Notes: generated from the letters alone by a model not told the origin. 64,000 bases of DNA from JAHEGP01 sp963751595 (GCA_963751595.1 CAVVVC010000001.1:930001-994000), one strand, 5' to 3'; numbered from the stretch's first letter, positions 1-9,137 are shown. Made by a program: numbers and translations.

Positions 1-958
1 GATCCAGCAAACGACAGTTGCTGGGGAACAGCCCGGATTGTGACAATGCCCGGGTGGCTGCCACCGCGTTATCAAAGCGCGAGAAGCGAACCGACGTCGA
101 CTCCTTATGCACGGGCAGATGCTGTAAACGCAACCAGGCATCAGTGATCAGTCCCAGGGTTCCTTCCGAACCAATCACCATGCGATCGGGCGAAGGTCCC
201 GCCCCCGAACCCGGCAGACGTCGGCTGGCCATGACACCCGCGGGGGTGACCATCCGGGTGGACTCGACGAAATCATCGATATGGGTATACAAGCTGGCAA
301 AATGCCCACCGGCCCGGGTAGCGATCCAACCCCCGAGGCTGGAAAACTGGAAGCTCTGGGGGAAGTGGCGCAGGGTCAGCCCGTGGGGGCGCAACTGCGC
401 TTCCAGGGCGGGCCCGAGAACACCGGCCTGGATGCGCGCAGCGCGACTGCTGGTATCGACTTCCAGAACCTTGTTCAGCTTTTCCATGTCCAGAGACAGG
501 GTGCCTGCATAGGCATCGCCGACCGCCGGCTCCACCCCACCGCAGACACTGGTACCCCCGCCGAACGGAATGACCGCAATGTTCTGGTTCGACGCCCAGT
601 CGAGCAGATCGACCAGTTCCTGCTCACTGCGGGGGAAAGCCACTGCATCCGGCGCCGGCGGCCGCTGGCGAGCACACCAGCGCAGCATGTCAGCACAGGA
701 TTTGCCGTAGCTGTGAATCAGGCGGTCGTAGTGATGGATCGACACGATCGGCTGCAGGGATCCCGGAACCGTAAGCCGCGAAGCAGACAGTTCGAACTCG
801 TTCAGACCAGGCTCGTTGACCGTGATCAAGCCCTCGGGGCACAGTTGCGCCGCCATTTGCTCGATCAGGCCCGTTTCGCTTGCGCTGAGCATCTCGTCGG
901 CATAGCCCCAACCCCAAAAACGCAATGGTTTACGGCCCGATAAAGTCGCTACTGTCAT
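1..958 (-). CDS. FAD-binding oxidase, alkyl-DHAP synthase-like (3' end outside window)
   Basis: The gene reads leftward from an ATG at 958 and runs off the window edge without a stop, so about 319 N-terminal residues are visible. They contain the hallmarks of the FAD_binding_4 (VAO/PCMH) family: the FAD pyrophosphate loop PFGGGTSVCGGVE near residue 135, and later SLGGWIATRAGGHFA and YTHIDDFVESTR, which strongly resemble alkyldihydroxyacetonephosphate synthase (AGPS) rather than GlcD. Members either exchange the acyl group of acyl-DHAP for an alkyl group (ether lipid synthesis) or oxidise 2-hydroxy acids; bacterial members are mostly untested. The C-terminal half, which carries the substrate site, is missing here, so the reaction cannot be settled. 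It is divergent from the CHAD gene across a 308-bp gap. Confidence 0.8.
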   Translation of the reverse strand, partial: MTVATLSGRKPLRFWGWGYADEMLSASETGLIEQMAAQLCPEGLITVNEPGLNEFELSASRLTVPGSLQPIVSIHHYDRLIHSYGKSCADMLRWCARQRPPAPDAVAFPRSEQELVDLLDWASNQNIAVIPFGGGTSVCGGVEPAVGDAYAGTLSLDMEKLNKVLEVDTSSRAARIQAGVLGPALEAQLRPHGLTLRHFPQSFQFSSLGGWIATRAGGHFASLYTHIDDFVESTRMVTPAGVMASRRLPGSGAGPSPDRMVIGSEGTLGLITDAWLRLQHLPVHKESTSVRFSRFDNAVAATRALSQSGLFPSNCRLLD

Positions 959-1266
959 TGCCTGTGCACCCTGTAACACCCATGGAAGAAGGGGCAGAGT
1001 ATCACAGGCACCCCCAGGGCTGTGCAGGCCCGCATTGGTTGCTGACAACGCGAATTCCCGGCAAGACAATGCTTATTGCTCTGTTCACGGTTATTCCTTT
1101 GCTAAGGCTGTTCTGGATCAATAGTTAAACCCCCACCGGTCTGGTAGCATTGCATGGTGGTAGTCGCAAGCCGCGCACTTGACTGTGGGTCCAATATCCG
1201 GGCCGGTTGCTGTGGACAGCGGGAGTCGCCCGTCACGATCGATTCGAACTCATTTTTAAGGCAGCC
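959..1266. other. divergent intergenic region
   Basis: This 308-bp gap separates the AGPS-like gene (leftward) from the CHAD gene (rightward) and must hold both promoters. A plausible ribosome binding site (AAGGC) lies just before the CHAD ATG at 1267. I could not find a convincing -35/-10 pair for either gene, and there is no clear repeat or RNA structure. Confidence 0.6.
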
Positions 1267-2802
1267 ATGACCAAAACCCAGGCCACACATTTTATTTGCT
1301 CCGGACCGGAAATCCTCCAACAACTACAGCTTCCCGAACCCTATCAGTTAGACGGGAGTCCGGATAATCTGGTACCGGTTGCGGCACTGGACAACTTTGA
1401 CAACCAGCTGCTGCGGCGCAATCAGGTGCTTCTGCAATCCTCCGAGGAGTTGTTCCTGCTGGACGATGCGGGCCTGCTGACAGCGCCACTGGCAAGCAAG
1501 CAGATGGGCTTCATGCCGGATAGCATCCCGGACGCTTTAAAGCCGGCCCTGGGCGGTGTGGAGGCGCTGCGCAGACTGGTGCCTGTTGCACACTTCGCCC
1601 TGCAACACTGCAGCTCCCGTCTGCTCGACGATGACCGCAAGACCTGCGCCAGGCTCACCCTGTTGCAGATCGACTCCACAGCCGGCGTGCATGTGAACTG
1701 GATTGAGCTGCACCCTCTGCGGGGCTACGACAGCGCCTTCAAACTGCTGCGCCAGCAATTTCTCGACCTCGGTGCGAAGGAGCACGCCGAGCCCGTGCAA
1801 TTACTGCAGCAGCTGGGATATAGCGACAGCGGATACCAGAACAACCCGCCGGTTGCATTGTCGCCTGATTTGACAGCCCAGGTTGCAGCCAGGCGCATGG
1901 TATCGACCTTTCTCGGCGTGGCGCGGCAAAATGAACAGGGCATCATCGATGATCTCGACACCGAGTTTCTGCATGACTACAGGGTGAGTTTGCGCCGTGT
2001 TCGCTCGCTGATATCCCTGTTCAAAGGGGTTTGGGACGATGCCACCGAACAGCAACTGAAGCAGCGCTTTTCTGCCATCATGAGGATTACCAACCGGCTG
2101 CGCGACCTCGACGTCTACCTGCTCGACCAGGCAAGCTACTACACCCTGCTGCCAGTGTCGATGCACCCCGGCATAGACGATATTTTTGCCTCATTCGCAC
2201 GGGAGCGGGCGCAGCAAAGCCGTGAGTTGGCGGCACACCTTCGGTCCGAAGCTTACAAGCGCGAAATTACCGCACTGGAGCAGCTTTTTGAGGGTGACAA
2301 TGACAGCATGGCCGTGGGTGAACGCGCTGAAGATAATGTGCTGGAGTACGGTTGTCGCCTGATAACCAAACGCTACCGGAAAGTGTGCCGCATCGCGTCC
2401 AAGATTGACGAGGACACCCCCGATGAGGAGGTGCATGAGCTGCGATTGCAGTGTAAAAAGCTGCGTTACCTGCTCGACTTTTTCAGCCCATTGCTGGACC
2501 GAAAACAGGTACGTGTGCTGATCAAATCCCTGAAGTCCCTGCAGGACAACCTGGGTCGTTTCAACGATTACTCCTCGCAACAACTGTCTTTGCAGGCTTT
2601 CCTCGATGAGCAACTGGCCAGTCGCAAGCAGGTCGGACCCAAGATGATAGAAGCGATCGGGGCCTTGATCATTTTGAAGCATCAGCTTCAACTCAAGGAA
2701 CGGGCCCTCGTCATGGGCAGTTTCGAAGCCTTTAATAGCGCCAAAACACGCCAGATCATAGAAAACCTGTGCCGTGAGAGCACCAAACCAAGTGGGGTCT
2801 AA
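1267..2802 (+). CDS. CHAD-domain protein with degenerate CYTH-like N-terminus
   Basis: This 511-residue protein has a CHAD domain over roughly residues 215-500, seen as two helical repeats with conserved His/Arg/Lys: HDYRVSLRRVRSLISLF and VHELRLQCKKLRYLLDFF. The first ~200 residues look like a degenerate CYTH fold (DNFDNQLLRRNQVLL, RLTLLQID, LHPLRGYDSAF) without the ExExK metal-binding signature, so catalysis on triphosphates is unlikely. CHAD domains bind inorganic polyphosphate and, in other bacteria, localise to polyphosphate granules; that role is known from the family. I chose ATG 1267 because AAGGC precedes it; an in-frame codon at 1207 has no better signal. The TAA stop shares one base with the ATG of the ParA gene (TAATG), so the two are translationally coupled. 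Confidence 0.85.
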   Translation: MTKTQATHFICSGPEILQQLQLPEPYQLDGSPDNLVPVAALDNFDNQLLRRNQVLLQSSEELFLLDDAGLLTAPLASKQMGFMPDSIPDALKPALGGVEALRRLVPVAHFALQHCSSRLLDDDRKTCARLTLLQIDSTAGVHVNWIELHPLRGYDSAFKLLRQQFLDLGAKEHAEPVQLLQQLGYSDSGYQNNPPVALSPDLTAQVAARRMVSTFLGVARQNEQGIIDDLDTEFLHDYRVSLRRVRSLISLFKGVWDDATEQQLKQRFSAIMRITNRLRDLDVYLLDQASYYTLLPVSMHPGIDDIFASFARERAQQSRELAAHLRSEAYKREITALEQLFEGDNDSMAVGERAEDNVLEYGCRLITKRYRKVCRIASKIDEDTPDEEVHELRLQCKKLRYLLDFFSPLLDRKQVRVLIKSLKSLQDNLGRFNDYSSQQLSLQAFLDEQLASRKQVGPKMIEAIGALIILKHQLQLKERALVMGSFEAFNSAKTRQIIENLCRESTKPSGV

Positions 2803-3554
2803 TGAAAATAATAGCGAGTTACAGTAATAAAGGTGGGGTGGGGAAAACCGCAAGTTCGGTCAACCTCGCCTATGCTTTCGCCAAAGCAGGGCGCCGCACG
2901 CTGCTTTGCGATCTTGATCCACAGGGTGCCTCAAGCTTTTATTTCCGGGTAAAGCCCTCAAAAAAACTCAAGGATCAGGCGTTCTTCTCCGACGTGAAAC
3001 GCTTCACCTCCGCAATCCGCGCCAGTGACTACGATGGCCTCGATCTGCTGCCCGCCAATATGAGCTTCCGCGATTTCGATATCTTCCTGTCGCGAATGCG
3101 CAACAGCCGGTCCCGTCTGAAGAAGGCACTCAAGTCGGTGGGATCGGATTACGACATCATCCTGCTCGACTGCCCTCCCAACATTTCACTGCTGTCTGAG
3201 AGCGTGTTCAAATGTTCCGACTTCATTCTGGTGCCGGTGATACCGACAACACTGTCGGAGCGTACCCTTAGTCAGCTCTATCAGTTTTTTGATGAGCACA
3301 ATTACAAGAAGAAAAAACTGCTGCCGTATTTCTCCATGGTGCAAAAGCAAAAAAAGCTGCATCGTGAAACCATCAAGCGCCTGACGCGACAGTACAAGAA
3401 TACCTTACCCAACGAGATACCATTCTCCAGCGACATCGAGAAAATGGGAATACACCGGGCCCCAGTAGCGACCTTTGCGAACAGCCGCAGTAGCGCGAAA
3501 GCCTACAACGCGCTGTTCAAGGCAGTGGACAAACGGCTCTCCAAGCAACGATAA
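2802..3554 (+). CDS. orphan ParA-family ATPase coupled to CHAD gene
   Basis: This is a 250-residue ParA/MinD-type ATPase. It has a deviant Walker A motif KGGVGKT (residues 10-16), the A' motif DLDPQG (37-42) and Walker B IILLDCPPN. It lacks the N-terminal helix-turn-helix of large plasmid/chromosomal ParA proteins, and there is no parB or parS-like array next to it. Proteins of this type form gradients on the nucleoid and position a cargo (plasmids, carboxysomes, chemoreceptor arrays). Its one-base overlap with the CHAD gene suggests that the CHAD protein, or the polyphosphate granule it binds, is the cargo or adaptor; that part is inference. An AT-rich stretch (3555-3690) follows, without a clear terminator. 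Confidence 0.88.
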   Translation: MKIIASYSNKGGVGKTASSVNLAYAFAKAGRRTLLCDLDPQGASSFYFRVKPSKKLKDQAFFSDVKRFTSAIRASDYDGLDLLPANMSFRDFDIFLSRMRNSRSRLKKALKSVGSDYDIILLDCPPNISLLSESVFKCSDFILVPVIPTTLSERTLSQLYQFFDEHNYKKKKLLPYFSMVQKQKKLHRETIKRLTRQYKNTLPNEIPFSSDIEKMGIHRAPVATFANSRSSAKAYNALFKAVDKRLSKQR

Positions 3555-3695
3555 ACTCTATTTTATTTGAGTGAAATAATTTTAATTGAGGTGTTTTTAT
3601 TTAATTTTCCTGGAGCGTGGACTTTCTATTTTTAACGTTTTATTCTTCGCGTGCACGTTCTTTCAAAATGGATAATAGCGATCAGAGGCGGAGCT

Positions 3696-5270
3696 ATGAT
3701 AAAACAAAAATTGTCCCTGGGCCGTTCAAGGCTCACGGCAACCCTGGCCTTTCTGGGCATGGTTTGCTCGACAGCGGTATTCGCTGCTGAAAAACCCAAT
3801 ATTCTCGTGATCTGGGGTGATGATGTGGGTCGGTCCAACATCAGCGCCTACACCAGGGGAATGATGGGTTACAAGACACCCAACATCGACCGCATCGCTG
3901 AAGAGGGGATGCTGTTCACCGATTACTACGGTGAGCAGAGTTGCACCGCTGGGCGATCATCCTTCATTATGGGACAGTCGGTCTTTCGCACGGGCCTGAG
4001 CAAGGTGGGCCTGCCCGGGGCGACGCTGGGTATGCAGCCCGAGGACCCGACGATAGCCGGTTTGTTGAAAAACCACGGCTATGTGACCGGCCAGTTCGGC
4101 AAGAATCACCTCGGTGACCGCGACGAAATGCTGCCCACCAACCATGGCTTCGATGAATTTTACGGTAACCTCTATCACCTCAACGCCGAGGAAGAGCCGG
4201 AACACTACGACTACCCCAAGGATCCTGAGTTCAGGAAGCGCTACGGGCCCCGGGGAGTGATCCACTCCTTTGCCGATGGCAAAATCGAAGACACCGGTCC
4301 CTTGACCCGCAAGCGCATGGAGACCGTGGACGACGATACGGCTGCCCGGGCGATGAAATTCATCGACAAGGCGGTGAAAGACAAGAAGCCCTTCTTCGTC
4401 TGGTGGAGCGGCACCCGGATGCATTTTCGCACCCATGTCAGTGATGCAACCATGGCTAAGGTCAAGGAACAGTATCCACGGGCTGACGAGTACACGGCAG
4501 GTATGCTCGAGCATGACATGCACATCGGGCTGTTCCTCAAGCAACTGGACGATCTGGGCATAGCCGACAATACCATCGTGTTTTACTCCACCGACAACGG
4601 CCCCCATATGAACACCTGGCCGGACGCGGCGATGACCCCCTTCCGGGGCGAGAAAAACACCAACTGGGAAGGCGGTTGGCGGGTGCCCGCCATGGTGCGC
4701 TGGCCCGGGAAAATTGAGGCCGGCTCTGTTTCCAACGAGATCATGCACCACATGGACTGGCTGCCGACCTTCCTGGCCGCTGCCGGCGAACCCGATGTCA
4801 AGGAGAAGTTGCTGAAAGGGCACAAAGCCATCGGCCGAAATTACAAGGTGCACCTCGACGGTTACAACTTCCTGCCTTTCCTCACCGGCAAGACCAAGGA
4901 AACCGATCGCAGGGAGATCTTCTACTTTTCGGATGATGGCGACCTGACGGCACTGCGTTATAACGATTGGAAGCTGATCTTCATGGAGCAGAAGACCCCC
5001 GGCGGCTTCAGGGTCTGGATGGAACCCTTCGTGCCGCTGCGAGTCCCCCTGATGTTTAATTTGCGCCGCGATCCCTACGAGCGCGCTGAAATAACATCCA
5101 ACACTTATTACGATTGGTTGATCGACCATGCCTACCTGTTGGTACCGGCACAGGACTACGTCGGGCAATTCCTGATGACCTTTAGGGACTACCCGCCACG
5201 GCAGAAAGCGGCCAGCTTCTCCCTGGATCAGGTCATGGAAAAACTGACTGCGCCCCCGGGCAATCCGTAA
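3696..5270 (+). CDS. exported type I (arylsulfatase-like) sulfatase
   Basis: This 524-residue sulfatase starts at ATG 3696, preceded by AGGCGGAG; a longer reading frame from 3651 would bury the signal peptide. Residues 1-30 form a Sec signal ending AVFA before AEKPN, so the enzyme is periplasmic or secreted. The metal-binding GDD (residues 41-43) and the formylglycine motif C-T-A-G-R, with Cys83 as the residue to be oxidised, are intact. FGKNHLGD and the STDNGP segment supply further calcium/sulfate ligands. The substrate (aryl, sugar or polysaccharide sulfate) cannot be read from sequence. No sulfatase maturase (FGE or anSME) lies nearby, so activation must come from elsewhere in the genome. 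A strong terminator follows. Confidence 0.92.
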   Translation: MIKQKLSLGRSRLTATLAFLGMVCSTAVFAAEKPNILVIWGDDVGRSNISAYTRGMMGYKTPNIDRIAEEGMLFTDYYGEQSCTAGRSSFIMGQSVFRTGLSKVGLPGATLGMQPEDPTIAGLLKNHGYVTGQFGKNHLGDRDEMLPTNHGFDEFYGNLYHLNAEEEPEHYDYPKDPEFRKRYGPRGVIHSFADGKIEDTGPLTRKRMETVDDDTAARAMKFIDKAVKDKKPFFVWWSGTRMHFRTHVSDATMAKVKEQYPRADEYTAGMLEHDMHIGLFLKQLDDLGIADNTIVFYSTDNGPHMNTWPDAAMTPFRGEKNTNWEGGWRVPAMVRWPGKIEAGSVSNEIMHHMDWLPTFLAAAGEPDVKEKLLKGHKAIGRNYKVHLDGYNFLPFLTGKTKETDRREIFYFSDDGDLTALRYNDWKLIFMEQKTPGGFRVWMEPFVPLRVPLMFNLRRDPYERAEITSNTYYDWLIDHAYLLVPAQDYVGQFLMTFRDYPPRQKAASFSLDQVMEKLTAPPGNP

Positions 5271-5288
5271 TAAGCCACATGCTTGCAA

Positions 5289-5313
5289 GGGGTCTCTTCG
5301 GAGGCCCTTTTTT
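5289..5313 (+). terminator. rho-independent terminator after sulfatase
   Basis: A 7-bp stem (GGGTCTC / GAGGCCC, one G-T pair) closes a TTCG tetraloop and is followed directly by seven T residues, 19 bp after the sulfatase stop. It isolates the sulfatase from the downstream phosphodiesterase gene. Confidence 0.85.
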
Positions 5314-5473
5314 GTGGCCATGGGTTTTTAATGATAATGACCGCGATTGACTGCGTTTCGGCAGCCGCGAGCTAGCGCGCTTGCAGTATCAGGGCGCTAC
5401 CCGCAACCTTCCGGGAACCCTGGTTCATGTTGGTGACCCTGAGCGGTTTATAGCGCATGGTATAATGGACGCC

Positions 5474-6238
5474 ATGAAGAAAGATTTACACCCCTATCTC
5501 GAACATCCGGGAGTTCTTGCCTTCGCCCACCGGGGCGGGGCGGAGGAACACCCGGAAAATACCATGCGCGCGTTTACCGCCGCCGTCGATATGGGCTATC
5601 GCTATATTGAAACCGATGTCCATATCACTGCTGACGGACGCCTGCTGGCCTTTCACGATGACCGTCTTGATCGAGTCTGCGATGGTGAAGGCCTGGTCCA
5701 GGAATTGCCCTGGTCCGTGGTGAGGGATGCGAGAGTGGCGGGCAGCGAGCCCATTGTTGAGCTCGCCGAATTGCTGGAGACATTCGCCGACACCCGGTTT
5801 AACCTCGATATCAAACACTGGGATGCACTGGAGCCGACCCTCGATCTGCTGGATCGCATGGACTGCTGGGATAGGGTCTGCATCGGCTCATTTTCTGATC
5901 GCCGCCTGGGCAGGGTGCGCAGCGCCATCATCCAGAGCAAGCTCAGGGCATGTACCTCGATGGGGCCGCTGGGGGTGTTTGCCATGAAGGCCCGGGAGTT
6001 GCGCCTGCCGCTGCGCTCCAGGGCGCACTGTGCCCAGGTTCCGGTCAGTCATGCGGGCATTCCTGTGGTCACCCGGGGGTTTGTAAAAGCCTGCCACAAC
6101 CTGGGAATGCAGGTTCACGTGTGGACGATTGACGATCCTCAGGAGATGCGGCGGTTGCTCGACCTCGGCGTAGACGGCCTGATGACCGACAAGCCATCAC
6201 TGTTGAAGCAAGTGCTGGTGGAAATGGGGCGCTGGTAG
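5474..6238 (+). CDS. ugpQ: glycerophosphodiester phosphodiesterase
   Basis: This is a GDPD-family TIM-barrel enzyme of about 254 residues. It has the signature HRGGAEEHPENT (from residue 19), ETDVHITADGRLLAFHDD with the metal- and catalysis-linked Glu/Asp/His, and a C-terminal VHVWTIDDPQEM plus GVDGLMTDKP. It hydrolyses glycerophosphodiesters to glycerol-3-phosphate and an alcohol. There is no signal peptide, so it is probably cytoplasmic, as UgpQ is. The start is uncertain: ATG 5474 (MKKDLHP) and ATG 5465 are both possible and neither has a strong ribosome binding site. A TATAAT at 5461-5466 sits immediately upstream but lacks a well-spaced -35. The symbol is given by family resemblance only. 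Confidence 0.85.
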   Translation: MKKDLHPYLEHPGVLAFAHRGGAEEHPENTMRAFTAAVDMGYRYIETDVHITADGRLLAFHDDRLDRVCDGEGLVQELPWSVVRDARVAGSEPIVELAELLETFADTRFNLDIKHWDALEPTLDLLDRMDCWDRVCIGSFSDRRLGRVRSAIIQSKLRACTSMGPLGVFAMKARELRLPLRSRAHCAQVPVSHAGIPVVTRGFVKACHNLGMQVHVWTIDDPQEMRRLLDLGVDGLMTDKPSLLKQVLVEMGRW

Positions 6239-6308
6239 GGCTTAGCCAGACCAGGGGCAGGTCATCGGATACCGTCAGCCGGTGTGTAACTGTAGCCGTT
6301 GTGCCGGT

Positions 6309-6920
6309 TCACCCTATCAATAACACCGAGAGATTGCGTGGCCCGTGGGCTCCAAACACCTGGGTCATACCAACATCTGCGGTGCTGGAGGGGCCGGATA
6401 TTCCATGGGTGGCACGGGAAGTCTGTCCCTTCCATGCCTCGCGGCACAGCTGCCATGCCTCCTCCCAGGAGCCGACAATAGCCTTTGCGTCCAACAGGAT
6501 GACATGGTGGTCAGGCAGAAAATTGAGCGAGCTCGGGTTATTCGGGCCCGAGGTCACCAGGGCGGTGCCGCTTTCCGCGATGCCGCAAAGTGCCTCGCTG
6601 ATGGCGAGGGCATCAGTGGCAAGGGCGGCGCGCTGCTCGAATTGAATCCCGGCAGCCTGCCAGGGTAGTCGCGCCAGGGCAGCCCCACCCACCAGCACTG
6701 CAGGCAGTTGCTCCTTCTTCACGTAGCCATTGACCCAACCCGGGACTTCATCTATTGAAGCCAACTCGGCAACGCCAATGTGGGTTTTTTCCATTTGCTC
6801 GATCAAGCCGGAACGCGGGTCGGGGTTGAAGACCGGATGCGGGCGGTTAGCGGCAGGCGCCGCCAGGTCTCGGTGGGCATGCTGCAGCCGCCCCAGAATA
6901 CGTTCGCGATCAGTCGTCAC
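6309..6920 (-). CDS. lutC: LutC-like LUD-domain protein
   Basis: This 203-residue LUD-domain protein is the third gene of a lutABC operon for L-lactate oxidation. Visible features are the N-terminal ERILGRL helix and the conserved core GIAESGTALVTSGPNNPSSLNFLPDHHVILL, split by a hydrophobic strand. I place the start at GTG 6920, which lies inside the last codons of lutB and overlaps its TGA at 6910-6912 by 11 bases; no ATG gives a sensible N-terminus. LutC itself has no iron-sulfur cysteines and is required together with LutA and LutB in Bacillus. The gene converges on the phosphodiesterase gene with a 70-bp gap. Confidence 0.88.
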   Translation of the reverse strand: MTTDRERILGRLQHAHRDLAAPAANRPHPVFNPDPRSGLIEQMEKTHIGVAELASIDEVPGWVNGYVKKEQLPAVLVGGAALARLPWQAAGIQFEQRAALATDALAISEALCGIAESGTALVTSGPNNPSSLNFLPDHHVILLDAKAIVGSWEEAWQLCREAWKGQTSRATHGISGPSSTADVGMTQVFGAHGPRNLSVLLIG

Positions 6921-8340
6921 TCGCTCGAACCCCGCTGCCGGTCCGTTGCCACTGGTTGAGAAAGGTTTGTCCCTGGGGAGCCGGAAAATCCCGAACATCC
7001 GTCCACCCGTTTGCCAGCAGCAAAGAGCGAAAGCGGCGCTTCCTGCCCGCCAGTTTTGCCATCAATGGCATCACCAAACGCGATCCCCAGCGGTAGAGCG
7101 TCGGGTGGGCAAGGAGGTGCATGTAGGCCCGAATCCCCCAGCGCCAGCGACGCGGGTTCAGCTTTTGCTGCACGGTTTCTGCACGCAGTTGGCGCAGCAT
7201 ATCCGGCAGCGGAATATCCATGGGACAGGCCTCCTGGCAACGCCCGCAGGTGGTGCAGGCAACGGGCAGGTCGGTGGCGCCCTCGAGGCCCTGCATCAGC
7301 GGTGTCAGTACCGAGCCCATGGGGCCCGGGTACACCCACCCGTAGGCATGCCCACCGACGTGGGTATAAACAGGGCAATGATTGAGACAGGAGCCACAGC
7401 GGATGCAGCGCAGCATTTCACGGTATTCGCCGGCCAACATTTCCGAGCGACCATTGTCCAGCAGCACCACATGGAACTGCTCCGGGCCGTCGATATCCCG
7501 TTCGCGTTTCGGGCCACTGTAAAAGCTGGTGTAACAGGTAATTGCCTGTCCGGTTGCGCTGCGGGTAAGGAGCCGCAGCAGGGAGCTGGCATCGTCCAGG
7601 GTGGGCAGAACCTTTTCGATACTGCTGGCAACGATCTGCACCCGGGGCAGGGTGCTGCAGAGGTCGCCGTTGCCTTCGTTGGTCACCAGCAGGGTACTGC
7701 CGGTTTCAGCGATCAGGGCATTGGCGCCGACAATACCGACATCAGCGGCGCCAAACCGATTGCGTAACATCTGTCGCGCCTCGGTCACGATTGCGGTCGG
7801 GTCTGGCAACTCGCGCTCACCAAGGTCATGATGGTGAAGAAACAATTGGCGTACCTGGTCGACCGTCTTGTGAATCGCCGGCACCACGATATGGCTGGGA
7901 TGCTCCCTGGCGAGCTGGATGATGTATTCACCCAGGTCGGTTTCCAGCAGGTCCAGCCCCGCATCCTGCAGGGCCTGGTTGAGTCCGGTCTCTTCGGTGA
8001 CCATGGATTTGCCCTTGACCACGCGCTCGGCACCGGCAGTCTGGCAGATATTGGTAATGATGCGGTTGAACGCTTCCGGAGTTTCCGCCCAATGCACCTG
8101 CCCACCGTTGGCCTTTACCGCCGCCTCGAACTGCTCGAGGTAAGCGGCCATATTCGCCAGGGTGTGATCCTTCATTTGTACGACGTACTGCCGCTGCTCC
8201 TCGAAGTTGCCAATGGCATCCATCGCCAGTTGCCGCTTGCGGGGCATCCCGTCCCCGAGCACACCCAGCGACGATTGCAGGTCAGGGTTGCCGATACCCT
8301 CGCGGGAGCGTGCAATAAAATCCTGGCTGTGGAGGTTCAC
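6910..8340 (-). CDS. lutB: LutB-like iron-sulfur LUD-domain protein
   Basis: This 476-residue protein joins an N-terminal LUD domain (residues ~60-290, with VVKGKSMVTEETGLNQAL and GIVGANALIAETGS) to a ferredoxin-like domain carrying two 4Fe-4S motifs, CIRCGSCLNHCP and CTTCGRCQEACP, and a C-terminal LUD-associated tail. This is the LutB/YkgF architecture. It passes electrons from lactate oxidation, probably together with LutA, to the respiratory chain. It starts at GTG 8340, whose bases overlap the lutA stop as GTGA, so the two are translationally coupled. Confidence 0.93.
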   Translation of the reverse strand: MNLHSQDFIARSREGIGNPDLQSSLGVLGDGMPRKRQLAMDAIGNFEEQRQYVVQMKDHTLANMAAYLEQFEAAVKANGGQVHWAETPEAFNRIITNICQTAGAERVVKGKSMVTEETGLNQALQDAGLDLLETDLGEYIIQLAREHPSHIVVPAIHKTVDQVRQLFLHHHDLGERELPDPTAIVTEARQMLRNRFGAADVGIVGANALIAETGSTLLVTNEGNGDLCSTLPRVQIVASSIEKVLPTLDDASSLLRLLTRSATGQAITCYTSFYSGPKRERDIDGPEQFHVVLLDNGRSEMLAGEYREMLRCIRCGSCLNHCPVYTHVGGHAYGWVYPGPMGSVLTPLMQGLEGATDLPVACTTCGRCQEACPMDIPLPDMLRQLRAETVQQKLNPRRWRWGIRAYMHLLAHPTLYRWGSRLVMPLMAKLAGRKRRFRSLLLANGWTDVRDFPAPQGQTFLNQWQRTGSGVRASDD

Positions 8341-9137
8341 GCGTCGTCACCCTGGCCAATGGCGGGGTCGCCGGGGCGCCCTGCAAGCACTTCTGCAATA
8401 TGCCTGACATCGATGGCATGACCCTCCCGGCTCGCGCGTCCGGCGATGTTCAGAAGACAGCCCATATCACCCCCGAGCAGCAGACCGGCCCCGGTGGCAC
8501 GGGCATTGGCCAGTTTAGCGTCCACCATTTCCCGGGATATGTCGGGCAGCTTGGCACAGAAGGTGCCACCGAACCCGCAGCAGACATCAGTATCTTCCAT
8601 TTCCCTGAGCTCGAGGGCCGAAACGCCCCCCAACAGCGCCCGGGGCTGCTGCTTGACGCCCAACTCCCGCAGGCCGGCGCAACTGTCGTGGTAACACACG
8701 GTAACGGACTCGTCGGTGCCCGCCAGGCGCTGTGGATCAAACGCCAGGATATCGACCAGAAAAGTGGTCAGCTCGAAACAGCGCTCAGCGAGGTGTTGAG
8801 CGCGGGACTCCCACTGGGGATCACCGGCCAACAAGCGCGGGTAGTGGTGCTTCACCATGCCGATACAGGAGCCGGAGGGTGCCACCACATACTGGTAGCC
8901 TTCAAAGTTTGCGACGAACTGCCGGGCAATCGTTTTGCTGGCCGGAAAATCACCGGCATTATAGCCGGGCTGGCCACAGCAACTCTGGTTCTGCGGCACC
9001 AAAACCTCGCAACCGGCGCGTTCCAGCAAGTCGACCGTGGCAAACCCGACGGAGGGCCTGAACAGATCAACCAGGCAGGTAACGAACAATGCCACCTGGG
9101 GTCGATTGGCTGATGGCAAATTACCGGGCTGCGACAC
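8337..9137 (-). CDS. lutA: LutA-like Cys-rich (CCG-domain) lactate utilisation protein
   Basis: This 266-residue protein has two CCG (DUF224) domains: SCCGQPGYNAGDF near residue 53 and DVCCGFGGTFC near residue 189, each expected to hold an Fe-S or related cofactor site, as in LutA/YkgE and heterodisulfide reductase HdrB. It starts at GTG 9137, preceded by GAGGAAAG at good spacing. It is the first gene of the lutABC operon and faces the acyl-CoA dehydrogenase gene across a ~124-bp divergent promoter region (9138-9261). No regulator such as LutR or LldR is in view. Confidence 0.92.
   Translation of the reverse strand: MSQPGNLPSANRPQVALFVTCLVDLFRPSVGFATVDLLERAGCEVLVPQNQSCCGQPGYNAGDFPASKTIARQFVANFEGYQYVVAPSGSCIGMVKHHYPRLLAGDPQWESRAQHLAERCFELTTFLVDILAFDPQRLAGTDESVTVCYHDSCAGLRELGVKQQPRALLGGVSALELREMEDTDVCCGFGGTFCAKLPDISREMVDAKLANARATGAGLLLGGDMGCLLNIAGRASREGHAIDVRHIAEVLAGRPGDPAIGQGDDA

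Noticed and set aside
3957..5321. 454-codon open frame antisense to the sulfatase
   Set aside because: Mirror frame of a GC-rich gene; repetitive Val/His/Gly composition, no family motif, and the plus-strand sulfatase is certain.
5430..5466. TTGGTG plus TATAAT before the phosphodiesterase gene as a promoter
   Set aside because: Spacing is about 25 bp, too long for sigma70, and the -10 abuts the start codon.
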